Counted from the stretch's first letter, positions 9,190-15,576 are shown. The stretch: DNA of 24,152 nucleotides from an uncultured Bacilli bacterium (GCA_934096295.1 CAKOLL010000015.1:5001-29152); one strand, 5' to 3'. Made by a program: numbers and translations. Notes: generated by a model from the letters alone, not told the origin.

Positions 9190-9546
9190 CTATCCTTCTT
9201 TATGCGTGCAAATCATCTTATTATCTTTCCAACTAATTTGTATATAGCTTTTAGTATCTTCACTAACTGATTTATTTGTTAAAGGATTCTTTAAATTGCT
9301 CTTGACATATTCTTTGCTAAGTAATTTATCATACTTTACTTTACACAAATACGGAAATCCTTCACATATTGATTCAGTATAGTTTTCGTTACTTGCTAAT
9401 TTACACGCAGCTTGTTCTAATTCTTCGTGATATTTTTGTAATTGTTTAGTTTTTATACCACCAAAAACCAACACGACCGCTAGTATAATCGTAATTACAA
9501 TTATTAAAATTAGTAATATTGTCAATACCCTTTTTCTATCTTTCAT
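9190..9546 (-). CDS. pilin-like membrane-anchored protein without canonical GFTLIE
   Basis: 118 residues from ATG 9546; a GTG at 9555 is an equal alternative. The N-terminus is a charged stretch and a long hydrophobic helix (VLTILLILIIVITIILAVVLVF). The rest is a small external domain with five Cys. The order helix, EQAACKLA, then LKNPLTNK and IQISWKDNKMIC matches the neighbouring prepilin (EDAACVYA, LKNPKTGN, VNITWQNYERKC), so the two are probably tandem paralogues. It lacks the prepilin peptidase motif GFTLIE, so processing may not occur. It is followed 5 nt later by rnr. Function unknown; a minor pseudopilin or competence-like part is possible. Confidence 0.6.
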   Translation of the reverse strand: MKDRKRVLTILLILIIVITIILAVVLVFGGIKTKQLQKYHEELEQAACKLASNENYTESICEGFPYLCKVKYDKLLSKEYVKSNLKNPLTNKSVSEDTKSYIQISWKDNKMICTHKEG

Positions 9547-9583
9547 TTTTATCACATTTAAAGTATAACATATTTATTGTTAT

Positions 9584-9928
9584 TTAACTAGTCTTTATTT
9601 TACATTTTCTTTCATAATTTTGCCAAGTAATGTTTACTTGAAATTCTTCTGCTACTATAGTATTACCAGTTTTAGGATTTTTTAAGTTTTTATTTATTAA
9701 TCCGTTGTTTATTAATTCACTTGTTGATACTACCGTATTTACCTTAATGTTGTTTGTTTCAGCATAAACACATGCAGCATCTTCTATTTGAGCTATGAAT
9801 GAATTGTAATTCTTATCTTTTTCTTTGTTAAACATATTATTCATATTAATTCCTACTGTAACCGATACAGCAGCTAAAAGTACTATAACAACTAAAATTT
9901 CTATTAATGTAAAACCATTCTTTTTCAT
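9584..9928 (-). CDS. type IV prepilin / pseudopilin-like protein
   Basis: 114 residues, ATG 9928 with GGAGG 6 nt upstream. The N-terminus MKKNGFTLIEILVVIVLLAAV is a textbook prepilin peptidase site: a short basic leader, cleavage before Phe, and Glu at mature position 5. The hydrophobic helix then leads into a short C-terminal domain with two Cys. ComG-type pseudopilins of Bacillota have this size, but no ATPase, peptidase or platform gene is in the window, so it is an orphan here. A TATAAT lies just upstream (9951-9956). The pair of pilin-like genes with rnr downstream may form one transcript. Confidence 0.8.
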   Translation of the reverse strand: MKKNGFTLIEILVVIVLLAAVSVTVGINMNNMFNKEKDKNYNSFIAQIEDAACVYAETNNIKVNTVVSTSELINNGLINKNLKNPKTGNTIVAEEFQVNITWQNYERKCKIKTS

Positions 9929-9950
9929 TTTTGCCTCCGATTATAATTCG

Positions 9951-9956
9951 ATTATA
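9951..9956 (-). promoter_or_regulatory. -10 box upstream of the prepilin gene
   Basis: Minus-strand TATAAT in the context TAGTATAATCG, 23 nt before the ATG at 9928 and just before the GGAGG ribosome site. A clear -35 hexamer at 17 nt is not seen. Confidence 0.45.
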
Positions 9957-10024
9957 CTACATTTTTCTAGTTATTGCATTAAAATTATTTATTTTCAATA
10001 TTTTTAATTGACAAAAGTATTTTT

Positions 10025-10608
10025 TTATTTTACTAGTTCATAAGTTAACGGGACTAATTTCTCGTTTTTTATAAAGTTTGCAATAACTTTATCTTGTTCT
10101 TTGGTTATAATTATTCCTATTGTTGAATTATTACTTAACTCTTTAACATACTTATCCACAAGACTCATATAAAACTCAACTTGGCCTTTATCTTCTTTCT
10201 TTAATTTTCTACACTTTATTTCTACAACTACAAAACAATTATATTTATAATTATAAAGTAACATATCAATAAAGTAATTTTTATTTCCATCACTTACTTT
10301 ATATTGATTTCCTACCCAGGTAAAACCCGTACCTAATTGTAAAAACACATAACTTAGTTGTGAGTATATTAATTTTTCCAAGTCACATAATCATAACCTT
10401 TACCATATTTTTTTGTTAATTCCTCTGCCCACTTTTTTATCAATTCATTTCCATACTTTGCTTTTTCTTTTCCTCCTTGTGCTTCTACTATTAATCTTCC
10501 TACATTCCAATAACATTCAACGAGTTCTTTATTAGCCCTTGTTTCCCTTAATGTTTTTCCTATTTCAACCCTTTTTATATAACCGTTTGCTTCTTGTAAA
10601 TAATTCAT
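10025..10608 (-). pseudogene. broken DUF1016 (YhcG-type PDDEXK nuclease) gene
   Basis: Two frames match the two ends of one DUF1016 protein. 10608-10369 gives the N-terminal part (IKRVEIGKTLRETRANKELVECYW NVGR-type helices, then KKYGKGYDYV). 10381-10025, opening only at a TTG, gives the C-terminal nuclease part with YFIDMLLYN, VVVEIKCRK and GQVEFYMSLVDKY; the ID and EIK residues of the PD-(D/E)XK site are intact. DUF1016 proteins are usually about 330-360 residues, so roughly 150 residues of the middle are missing and the two parts are in different frames. The nearest explanation is an internal deletion with frameshift. The family turns up in mobile and defence contexts, which suits this accessory region. 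A working short nuclease from the second frame is unlikely but not excluded. Confidence 0.8.
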
Positions 10609-10658
10609 AAAATTTTCTCCTTTTAATAATAATTTTCTATTTAAATATCATTTTCTAA

Positions 10659-10691
10659 TTCAATTCTTGCCCCAGTGGGGCAAGAATTGAA
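10659..10691. repeat. long perfect hairpin, copy 1
   Basis: Arms of 16 bp (10659-10674 and 10676-10691) around a single central G, core CTTGCCCC / GGGGCAAG. No T-run follows on either strand, so it does not look like a terminator. It shares its layout with the hairpin at 10748-10784. Confidence 0.8.
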
Positions 10692-10747
10692 ATAAAGAGA
10701 TATATTTGTTCACATCTATAACTGGTAAAATGGGTTTGATTGTTGTT

Positions 10748-10784
10748 TTTTCAATAGTTGGCCCACTGGGCCAACTATTGAAAA
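10748..10784. repeat. long perfect hairpin, copy 2
   Basis: Arms of 18 bp (10748-10765 and 10767-10784) around a single central C, core GTTGGCCCA / TGGGCCAAC. It has the same 29-bp core layout as copy 1 (CAAT, two variable bases, TTG, one variable base, CCCA, centre, and the mirror). The variable positions are changed on both arms together, so pairing is kept. Confidence 0.8.
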
Positions 10785-10914
10785 TATAGATGAATTCATA
10801 CCTCTTTTAATAAATTGTTTATATTCATAATTTATAAATTTACTCTCTTCATATATATATTTCCTAAATGGGTCATTTTTTTGCGGTTTTTTTGTTAATT
10901 TTTTTCAAAATATT

Positions 10915-10938
10915 TAAAAAAACTCGTAAATTTACGAG
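10915..10938 (-). terminator. intrinsic terminator closing the DGR operon
   Basis: The perfect palindrome CTCGTAAATTTACGAG (10923-10938) is followed on the minus strand by a run of seven T (10922-10916). It starts 4 nt after the stop codon of the 82-codon gene. Confidence 0.85.
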
Positions 10939-10941
10939 CTA

Positions 10942-11190
10942 TCAACATTTATAATTTGTATTATTTAGTATAAATTCTTTTATTAAATATTCATAGTATC
11001 TATTATTCTTCCTTGTTGTAATATTTATTTCAAAATCATTTGTAATACATATATAATTAATATCATCATTCTTTATATACTTTATTAAATGTGTGTCCAT
11101 AAACATACTTTTTAAACTATTGTTTTTATCTATAAATATAATTACATAGTCTTTATATAATCTTTTAAAAAAATAATATTTATTTTTCAT
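10942..11190 (-). CDS. small protein at the end of the DGR operon, unknown
   Basis: 82 residues. The ATG at 11190 overlaps the reverse transcriptase end by 11 nt, the same tight overlap style as the other genes of this operon, and the stop is followed at once by a strong terminator. Both points argue that it is a real gene. The protein is Lys/Asn/Tyr-rich and probably cytoplasmic (no signal or membrane helix), with alternating strand-like stretches such as YKDYVIIFIDKNN and INYICITNDFEINITT. No known domain is recognised. Its place after avd and RT suggests a role in retroelement function or regulation, but that is only context. Confidence 0.65.
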   Translation of the reverse strand: MKNKYYFFKRLYKDYVIIFIDKNNSLKSMFMDTHLIKYIKNDDINYICITNDFEINITTRKNNRYYEYLIKEFILNNTNYKC

Positions 11191-12262
11191 TATACCAATA
11201 CCTACTGATTAATTTATATATTTTATAATTATCACTAAATTTATAACAATTTGAATAAGTCATAATACTACAAAAGGCACTATAAAAATTTTTCTTCTTA
11301 TTATTTAATAAATATTTATTTTCTTTTATTCTTTTCTTTATTTTTTCCAAATTACTTTTTTTAATTCTAATAATAGTTTTATTATCTATTACTTTATATG
11401 TATATCCTAGAAAACTAAAACCATATTTTATATTGCTTATCCACGTTTTTTTAATATTAACTTTTAGCTTATATTCATTTTCTAATTTATCTATTATTAT
11501 TTCTTTAGCTTTTTTTAATTTTTCTAAGTCTTCATCTAATATAATAAAATCATCCATATATCTAATGTAATATTTTAAATGTAAATTATGTACTATAAAA
11601 TAATCTAATTTATGTAAGTAATAGATTGATAGAAATTGACTAGTCATGTTTCCAATTGGTAATCCTTTATTATAATTGTATATAGGTATATCAATGTCTT
11701 TTTCAGCTTTTAATTTACTAATTATATTATTTATGTAGTCTCTATTTGTACTTTCTAAAATATTATTCATAATTTGATATTCAAAATCATCTAAATCACT
11801 TTTCAATAAATCTTTTAATACATCATGATCTATAGAATAAAAATATTTACTTATATCTAACTTTAATACATAGAATGTTTTATGTTTCTTTTTTAAAATG
11901 TTAATGTATTCAATGACCTTTTTTATAGCATAATCTGTTCCCATTCCTTTTCGGGTAGCTACATTATTATCTATTAAATATTTAGTTAATTTTGTTTCTA
12001 AAATATATCTAGTTATAAAATGGTTTATAACTTTATCTTTAACTGATAGACTCATTACTAATCTACATTTTGGTTCATAAATTAAAAAAATATTATAATG
12101 AGTATGACCAACTTGACCGTTTTTTAGCATACTTATAATATCTTCAATATACTGCATTTTATTTATTTCAAAATCATAAAGTTTCTTTTTGTTTTTTACA
12201 TTTTTACTTATTTCTTTTTCATATATATTAAGTAAATTGGTTACATTTAAATTATTTATCAT
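11180..12262 (-). CDS. DGR reverse transcriptase
   Basis: 360 residues from ATG 12262 (GGTG 5 nt upstream); an in-frame ATG at 12277 lacks a ribosome site. All palm motifs of a group II/DGR-type RT are present: YEPKCRLVMSLSVKDKVINH (motif 1-2 region), FYVLKLDISKYFYSID (metal-binding Asp), GLPIGNMTSQFLS (motif 4), YIRYMDDFIIL (catalytic YMDD, about residues 235-238) and FSFLGY (motif 7). IGxxTSQ in motif 4 is the DGR hallmark, in place of the usual QG. No maturase or endonuclease domain follows. The enzyme copies the TR transcript into cDNA with errors at adenines; the product then replaces the VR in the target gene. It overlaps avd by 11 nt and the 82-codon gene by 11 nt. Confidence 0.96.
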   Translation of the reverse strand: MINNLNVTNLLNIYEKEISKNVKNKKKLYDFEINKMQYIEDIISMLKNGQVGHTHYNIFLIYEPKCRLVMSLSVKDKVINHFITRYILETKLTKYLIDNNVATRKGMGTDYAIKKVIEYINILKKKHKTFYVLKLDISKYFYSIDHDVLKDLLKSDLDDFEYQIMNNILESTNRDYINNIISKLKAEKDIDIPIYNYNKGLPIGNMTSQFLSIYYLHKLDYFIVHNLHLKYYIRYMDDFIILDEDLEKLKKAKEIIIDKLENEYKLKVNIKKTWISNIKYGFSFLGYTYKVIDNKTIIRIKKSNLEKIKKRIKENKYLLNNKKKNFYSAFCSIMTYSNCYKFSDNYKIYKLISRYWYNEK

Positions 12263-12605
12263 TTTTACACCATGCATAAATCATTTTATTTATTTTTTCT
12301 AATTCCTTTATGTTATTTAAACATTGTCTTTCACTAATATATTTAAACTTATATGCTCTTTCTAAATAAAAATCTATTTTATTAATTTTAGATAATGCAT
12401 CTATTTGAAAGTTCTTTTTATAATCTGATCTTGTTTCATAATTAGCTTTTGTTATTAACTCTAATAATTCTAAAGCATCATTATAAACCATATTTCTTGT
12501 AAACATATCTTTCTTAGGAAATGTTATTAATAATTTTTCTAATCCTAAAATATAGTTTTTGATGTTCTTAATTATTAAAAATTTATCATTACTTAATTGT
12601 GGCAT
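12252..12605 (-). CDS. avd: Avd-like DGR accessory protein
   Basis: 117 residues from ATG 12605 (GAAGGTG 6 nt upstream); a GTG at 12614 is the longer alternative. The protein is almost entirely helical: four amphipathic segments (FLIIKNIKNYILGLEKLLITF; RNMVYNDALELLELITKANY; KINKIDFYLERAYKFKYI; CLNNIKELEKINKMIYAW). Size, charge and position directly before the RT fit the Avd / 23S rRNA intervening-sequence four-helix family. In studied DGRs, Avd forms a pentameric basic ring that binds the RT and the TR RNA and is needed for mutagenic cDNA synthesis. The gene overlaps the upstream MutS-like gene by 17 nt and RT by 11 nt. Confidence 0.85.
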   Translation of the reverse strand: MPQLSNDKFLIIKNIKNYILGLEKLLITFPKKDMFTRNMVYNDALELLELITKANYETRSDYKKNFQIDALSKINKIDFYLERAYKFKYISERQCLNNIKELEKINKMIYAWCKNDK

Positions 12606-12966
12606 CTTCGACACCTTCGATTACTTTTTCTAAATCATCTAATGTAAAATTATCTAATTTTGTTTGTAACCTATTTAATCTTTCTTCCATTTCTATTTTT
12701 TTTAATGATTCTTTTAATATTCTATTATAGTTTTTGTTTATGCCTTTATACTCTTCAATAAAAATATTTTTTTCATATATTACATATGATAATTTTTCTT
12801 TTTCTAATACTGCTTTTACTTTGCTTATTGCACTTTCTGGAAATCCTGCGCTATTTTTATATGATACAAATTTATAACCTAAGAGATTGTGGATAATTAT
12901 ACCATTATCTCCGAATGCATTATAAAATTTACCTGATTTATACAGGATTACACAATTCTTTTCCAC
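12589..12966 (-). CDS. MutS-domain-I-like DGR accessory protein
   Basis: 125 residues from GTG 12966, which has AAAGGAG about 8 nt upstream; a TTG at 12975 is too close. Residues about 1-65 follow the MutS N-terminal mismatch-recognition domain: ILYKSGKFYNAFGDN corresponds to the FYELF region, then SAGFPESAISKVKAVLEKEKLSYVIYEK corresponds to the AGIP helix and final strand. The rest is a Lys/Glu-rich coiled coil (KIEMEERLNRLQTKLDNF). No ATPase domain is present. Surveys of DGR loci have described MutS-like accessory proteins, recalled here from memory. A role in binding mismatched TR/VR heteroduplex or displacing repair is a hypothesis. It is the first gene of the operon that continues through avd, RT and the small gene. 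Confidence 0.75.
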   Translation of the reverse strand: MEKNCVILYKSGKFYNAFGDNGIIIHNLLGYKFVSYKNSAGFPESAISKVKAVLEKEKLSYVIYEKNIFIEEYKGINKNYNRILKESLKKIEMEERLNRLQTKLDNFTLDDLEKVIEGVEDATIK

Positions 12967-13025
12967 TAAATCCAACTCCTTTACTTACCTTTTATAGTTC
13001 CTTTATACTAATTGGGATAAACCCA

Positions 13026-13047
13026 AAGGATAGCAAATGCTATCCTT
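13026..13047 (-). repeat. stable hairpin in the leader of the DGR accessory operon
   Basis: AAGGATAGCA (13026-13035) pairs perfectly with TGCTATCCTT (13038-13047), 10 bp with a 2-nt loop. No T-run follows on the minus strand. It lies about 60 nt before the MutS-like start codon. A second, looser stem just upstream on the minus strand joins TTAACATT with AATGTTAA (about 13053-13084). Confidence 0.6.
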
Positions 13048-13161
13048 AACCTATTAACATTTTTATAGGAAAAGAGTTAATGTTAACAAGGATAATTGAT
13101 TATTTTAAAATTAATGGCTTTCCATAAATAATCAAAAAGTTGGGCCACTAAATAAAATAGT

Positions 13162-13205
13162 AATACGGCGTTTAGGGAACACACGTATGTATTCCCGTCC
13201 GTATT
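13162..13205 (-). ncRNA. structured stem-loop 3' of TR, candidate DGR RNA spacer domain
   Basis: On the minus strand, AATACGG (13205-13199) pairs with CCGTATT (13168-13162). Inside it GGGAATACA (13196-13188) pairs with TGTGTTCCC (13183-13175) across a TACG tetraloop, with one G-U pair. Two-nt and six-nt strands form the internal loop. It begins 94 nt after the TR end. In the studied phage DGR, the segment 3' of TR folds and binds Avd-RT and supplies the priming site, so this element is a good candidate for that role. The RNA ends are not defined. Confidence 0.6.
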
Positions 13206-13299
13206 TCACATTTAGAGCTTACACCCTTGGATAATCTTTGTCCTTTATCTCATTCATTATAAAACCTTAATCTTATAATCACTAGAATTATAAAGGTCT

Positions 13300-13398
13300 A
13301 CGGCCGAACCGCATTGTTGTTGTTCACGTTGTTGTTGTTCACGTTACCATCGTTGTTCACATTGAAAGCATTGTTCGAATTGTCCGCATTACGGGAAA
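13300..13398 (-). repeat. DGR template repeat (TR)
   Basis: 99 bp matching VR (13698-13796) without a gap, 85 of 99 identical. Read on the minus strand in the target frame it encodes an Asn-rich stretch with AAC/AAT codons in series (NVNNNN, VNNNNAVRP). Of 34 adenines on this strand, 13 are changed in VR. AAY codons cannot become stops when only the adenines change, the usual design of a TR. The TR is outside any likely gene. Its non-adenine positions are all kept except one. The transcript is presumably made from the minus strand toward the MutS-like gene. Confidence 0.97.
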
Positions 13399-13419
13399 TT
13401 TACCACAAGATTACCCACC

Positions 13420-13599
13420 CTACATTTTTGGACTTACATCAATAAATTGAATGCCAATGTTGATAATTTTTTTTGCGCCTGCTGCCACTTGTGCGACGAT
13501 GTCGCAACTGCGGCAGACTTTTTGTTCTCTCAAAGCTTGCTCCTGTCCTTCTTGGTCCTGCTTTAATTTTGCACCCCGTTTGCCTAGCTCGAGGACGCG
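13420..13599 (-). other. GC-richer open frame between VR and TR, possible gene fragment
   Basis: The minus strand is open for 59 codons from 13599 to a TAG at 13420, with no ATG, GTG or TTG near its beginning. The reading is coding-like: a Gln/Glu/Lys-rich part (LKQDQEGQEQALREQK), then CRSCDIVAQVAAGAKK and IINIGIQFIDVSPKM. Base composition is clearly higher in G+C than the neighbours. It may be the 3' end of a gene swept up with the retroelement, or a conserved cassette part by chance open. I do not recognise a family. The 11-bp hairpin at 13578-13609 overlaps its beginning. Confidence 0.4.
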
Positions 13600-13609
13600 C
13601 TAGACAAAC
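13578..13609 (-). repeat. 11-bp hairpin downstream of the DGR target gene
   Basis: Minus strand GTTTGTCTAGC (13609-13599) pairs with GCTAGGCAAAC (13588-13578), 11 bp including one G-U, with a 10-nt loop. It begins 15 nt after the target stop codon. No T-run follows, so a protective 3' structure or a retrohoming cruciform are alternatives to termination. Confidence 0.6.
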
Positions 13610-13623
13610 AATGGCCTAAAGTA

Positions 13624-15576
13624 CTAGTTTATTACGATCGGGTCGCTCATGCTTCCGCTCCCCGATTTATAGGTTATGGAAGACTCGAGATTGAAGGACG
13701 GCCGAACCGCATAGTGGTTGAACACGTGGTTGTTGTGGACGTTACCAACGTTGTTCACATTGAAAGCACCGCGCGAATAGCCCGCATTACGGGAAAGAGT
13801 CCATTCAAAAGCTCCCATGTACATCCAATTATTATTTACAACTTTATGATAATCACCCATTATTGTTGTCCATGATTCTGGACTTGCTGCAAATCCATAA
13901 TCCGATACATACATTAATCCTATTTTGGCTTCATATTCTGTTTCTCCTGTTGTTGAATATTGGCCTGGAACCGGATTTACTATTTCATTTTGGTATGCTA
14001 CTGATGGAACTACATTTCTTATTTTTGCATTTGTATTTCCTCCTACTTTCCATATCGTTGTTGCTATCTTATTTGACCATTCTGTTCCAATATTATTTAT
14101 AAAGTTTGTATTTAAATTTGTTTTATTTAATAAACTTGTACTCCATGTATTTGTAGCTTTGTTTGTAGCCTTATAATTCCAATAATATACTCCGATGTCT
14201 GACATTTCTTTTGTTCCTTTATAATAATTTGTTGGCATTCCTGCTTCTTCGGCATTTTGTGAATAATCTCCATCTGTTCCAAGTAGTGTACTTGATGCAT
14301 AATCATATTTTATTAATTTTACTTTATCATCTATTACTCCGATAATTCTATATAAATTATCTGTTGGACATGGACTTGCTGTTGATCCAAAACATACAAA
14401 ATTTGATACATCTTCTTGTGCTAAGGATACCAAAGTTTCTTCTCCTGCTCCTACCTCTTCGATTCCTAACCAATATTGACTTGATATTGTTACAAAATAT
14501 GCATTTCCTGTACATGCTGTTTGGGTAACAGTTCCACCGTTCCATAAATATACATCTGAACCTGAATCAGTAATGCATTTACTATTTGTACTATCCCATT
14601 TTACTGTTGTCTTATCAGTAAACATTTTACTAAATGATTTATCTCCATACATGACTCTACTGCCATATGTAATCATATAAACATTTGAGCAATCTCCTTT
14701 TTTCGAATTATTAATAGCTTCGTTAATGTTTATTACATCATTTCCATTGTATTTGCATGAATAGTAATCTGGATGTGCATCTCCTCCTGAATATCTGTAA
14801 CTATTGTCCCCTGCCCCATTTGTTAATTTAGCGTTATGAATATTTATTTTTGATGTGTCATAGCCTAAATTGCCATATTTTACGATACAATCTTTTAAGT
14901 TTTCTCCATCACTACAATAATCTGCTATTGTTGGATTGTATCCTCCTTTTTTAACTACAACTTTTGCTCCAAAATTCTTTCCAGCATTTTTTGATTGGTC
15001 TGCATTATAGTTTATCATTGTTATTGTAATATTCCATTGTTCTTCTTTTCTTGGGTTTGCTGTTATTTCCCTATTATCTAATATTGTTACTAATCCTGTT
15101 ACTCCAGTTATATCATATCCTGATATTGATGCTCCACTTGCATCTGTTACTGTTTTATATGTTAAATTTGATAAATTTGTTATGGCATTTCCATCTGCAT
15201 CTGTTATGCTTAGTATCAATTCTGGTGTGTCTGTATTTATTGAATAACCAAATGTATTTGTATATATACTTAGATACAAATAGTAATTTTGTGTTGCTGT
15301 ATTTGTTTTACTATTTGCAGTCAATAATGCTTTGGCAAATGTTGAACCTGTTTGGTTACCAGTCCCTTGTGCAAAGTTTTCTTGATCTAACGTTAATGTG
15401 ATTGGATCTCCGGTTTCAAATGTTAAGGTATCCACAGTATTTGCATTAATCCTGATATCTGTTTGTGAACCTTCTCCGGTTTGGGCTTGAAAGTAAGCAT
15501 ATGTTGCTCCGATGATCAAAATTACTAATGCTAACAATGATGCAATTGTTACTATTTTTGTTTTGTTCTTTTCCAT
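13624..15576 (-). CDS. DGR target: SipW/TasA-type surface protein with variable lectin-like C-terminus
   Basis: 650 residues from ATG 15576 (AGAAGGTGG about 8 nt upstream; a GTG 12 nt earlier lies inside the ribosome site). Residues 1-35 carry one hydrophobic segment ending in IGATYAYFQAQ, the pattern of SipW-dependent signal peptides as in TasA. Residues about 35-230 look like a TasA/camelysin-type beta-sandwich (VDTLTFETGDPITLTLDQENF, EQWNITITMINYNA). The middle (about 235-400) has many Cys and Gly. The C-terminal part (about 400-650) begins with NLYRIIGVIDDKVKLIKYDY and ends AVRPSFNLESS, like the FGE-type C-type lectin fold of most DGR targets. The VR covers about residues 594-627. The protein is presumably exposed and binds variable partners. 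It has its own promoter and diverges from two XRE genes. Confidence 0.93.
   Translation of the reverse strand: MEKNKTKIVTIASLLALVILIIGATYAYFQAQTGEGSQTDIRINANTVDTLTFETGDPITLTLDQENFAQGTGNQTGSTFAKALLTANSKTNTATQNYYLYLSIYTNTFGYSINTDTPELILSITDADGNAITNLSNLTYKTVTDASGASISGYDITGVTGLVTILDNREITANPRKEEQWNITITMINYNADQSKNAGKNFGAKVVVKKGGYNPTIADYCSDGENLKDCIVKYGNLGYDTSKINIHNAKLTNGAGDNSYRYSGGDAHPDYYSCKYNGNDVININEAINNSKKGDCSNVYMITYGSRVMYGDKSFSKMFTDKTTVKWDSTNSKCITDSGSDVYLWNGGTVTQTACTGNAYFVTISSQYWLGIEEVGAGEETLVSLAQEDVSNFVCFGSTASPCPTDNLYRIIGVIDDKVKLIKYDYASSTLLGTDGDYSQNAEEAGMPTNYYKGTKEMSDIGVYYWNYKATNKATNTWSTSLLNKTNLNTNFINNIGTEWSNKIATTIWKVGGNTNAKIRNVVPSVAYQNEIVNPVPGQYSTTGETEYEAKIGLMYVSDYGFAASPESWTTIMGDYHKVVNNNWMYMGAFEWTLSRNAGYSRGAFNVNNVGNVHNNHVFNHYAVRPSFNLESSITYKSGSGSMSDPIVIN
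13637..13666. promoter_or_regulatory. candidate retrohoming inverted repeat just 3' of VR
   Basis: ATCGGG (13637-13642) and CCCGAT (13661-13666) form a 6-bp stem with an 18-nt loop, ending 31 nt from the VR boundary inside the last codons of the target. Studied DGRs need a hairpin or cruciform just after the IMH end of VR. This one is weak and the loop is long, so the role is only proposed. Confidence 0.3.
13698..13796 (-). repeat. DGR variable repeat (VR) within the target gene
   Basis: 99 bp, residues about 594-627 of the target. Compared with TR, 14 bases differ and ten residues change: D to G, N to Y, N to R, N to G, D to V, N to H (three times), N to F and N to Y. Thirteen changes are at TR adenines. 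The other turns GTG into GTC and is silent. The 3' 15 bases on the coding strand (ending GCGGTTCGGCCGT) are identical to TR and form the probable initiation site of mutagenic homing. Confidence 0.97.

Larger units (their letters stand above)
10609..10914. other. gene-free spacer with two related long hairpins
   Basis: No reading frame here looks coding on either strand. It lies between the end of the DGR operon and the DUF1016 remnant. It contains two long perfect inverted repeats (separate entries). An imperfect inverted pair, AAAGAG at about 10696 with CATCTATA at about 10713 facing TATAGATG and CCTCTTT at about 10785-10807, encloses the second hairpin. It may be the scar of a small non-coding element. 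Confidence 0.5.

Noticed and set aside
10659..10784. The two long hairpins as transcription terminators
   Set aside because: Neither is followed by a T-run on either strand, and the DGR operon already has a proper terminator at 10915-10938.
11180..12262. RT as part of a group II intron or retron
   Set aside because: No maturase/endonuclease domain or intron domains V/VI, no msr-msd type RNA next to it; motif 4 and the TR/VR pair fit a DGR.
13300..13796. TR/VR pair as an ordinary direct duplication or CRISPR-like repeat
   Set aside because: The differences are not random: 13 of 14 are at adenines of one strand, and an RT and Avd-like gene lie next to it. No spacer array is present.
13863..14176. 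Two plus-strand open frames opposite the DGR target gene
   Set aside because: They lie antisense to a clear 650-residue gene, lack ribosome sites and give hydrophobic low-complexity readings typical of antisense shadows.
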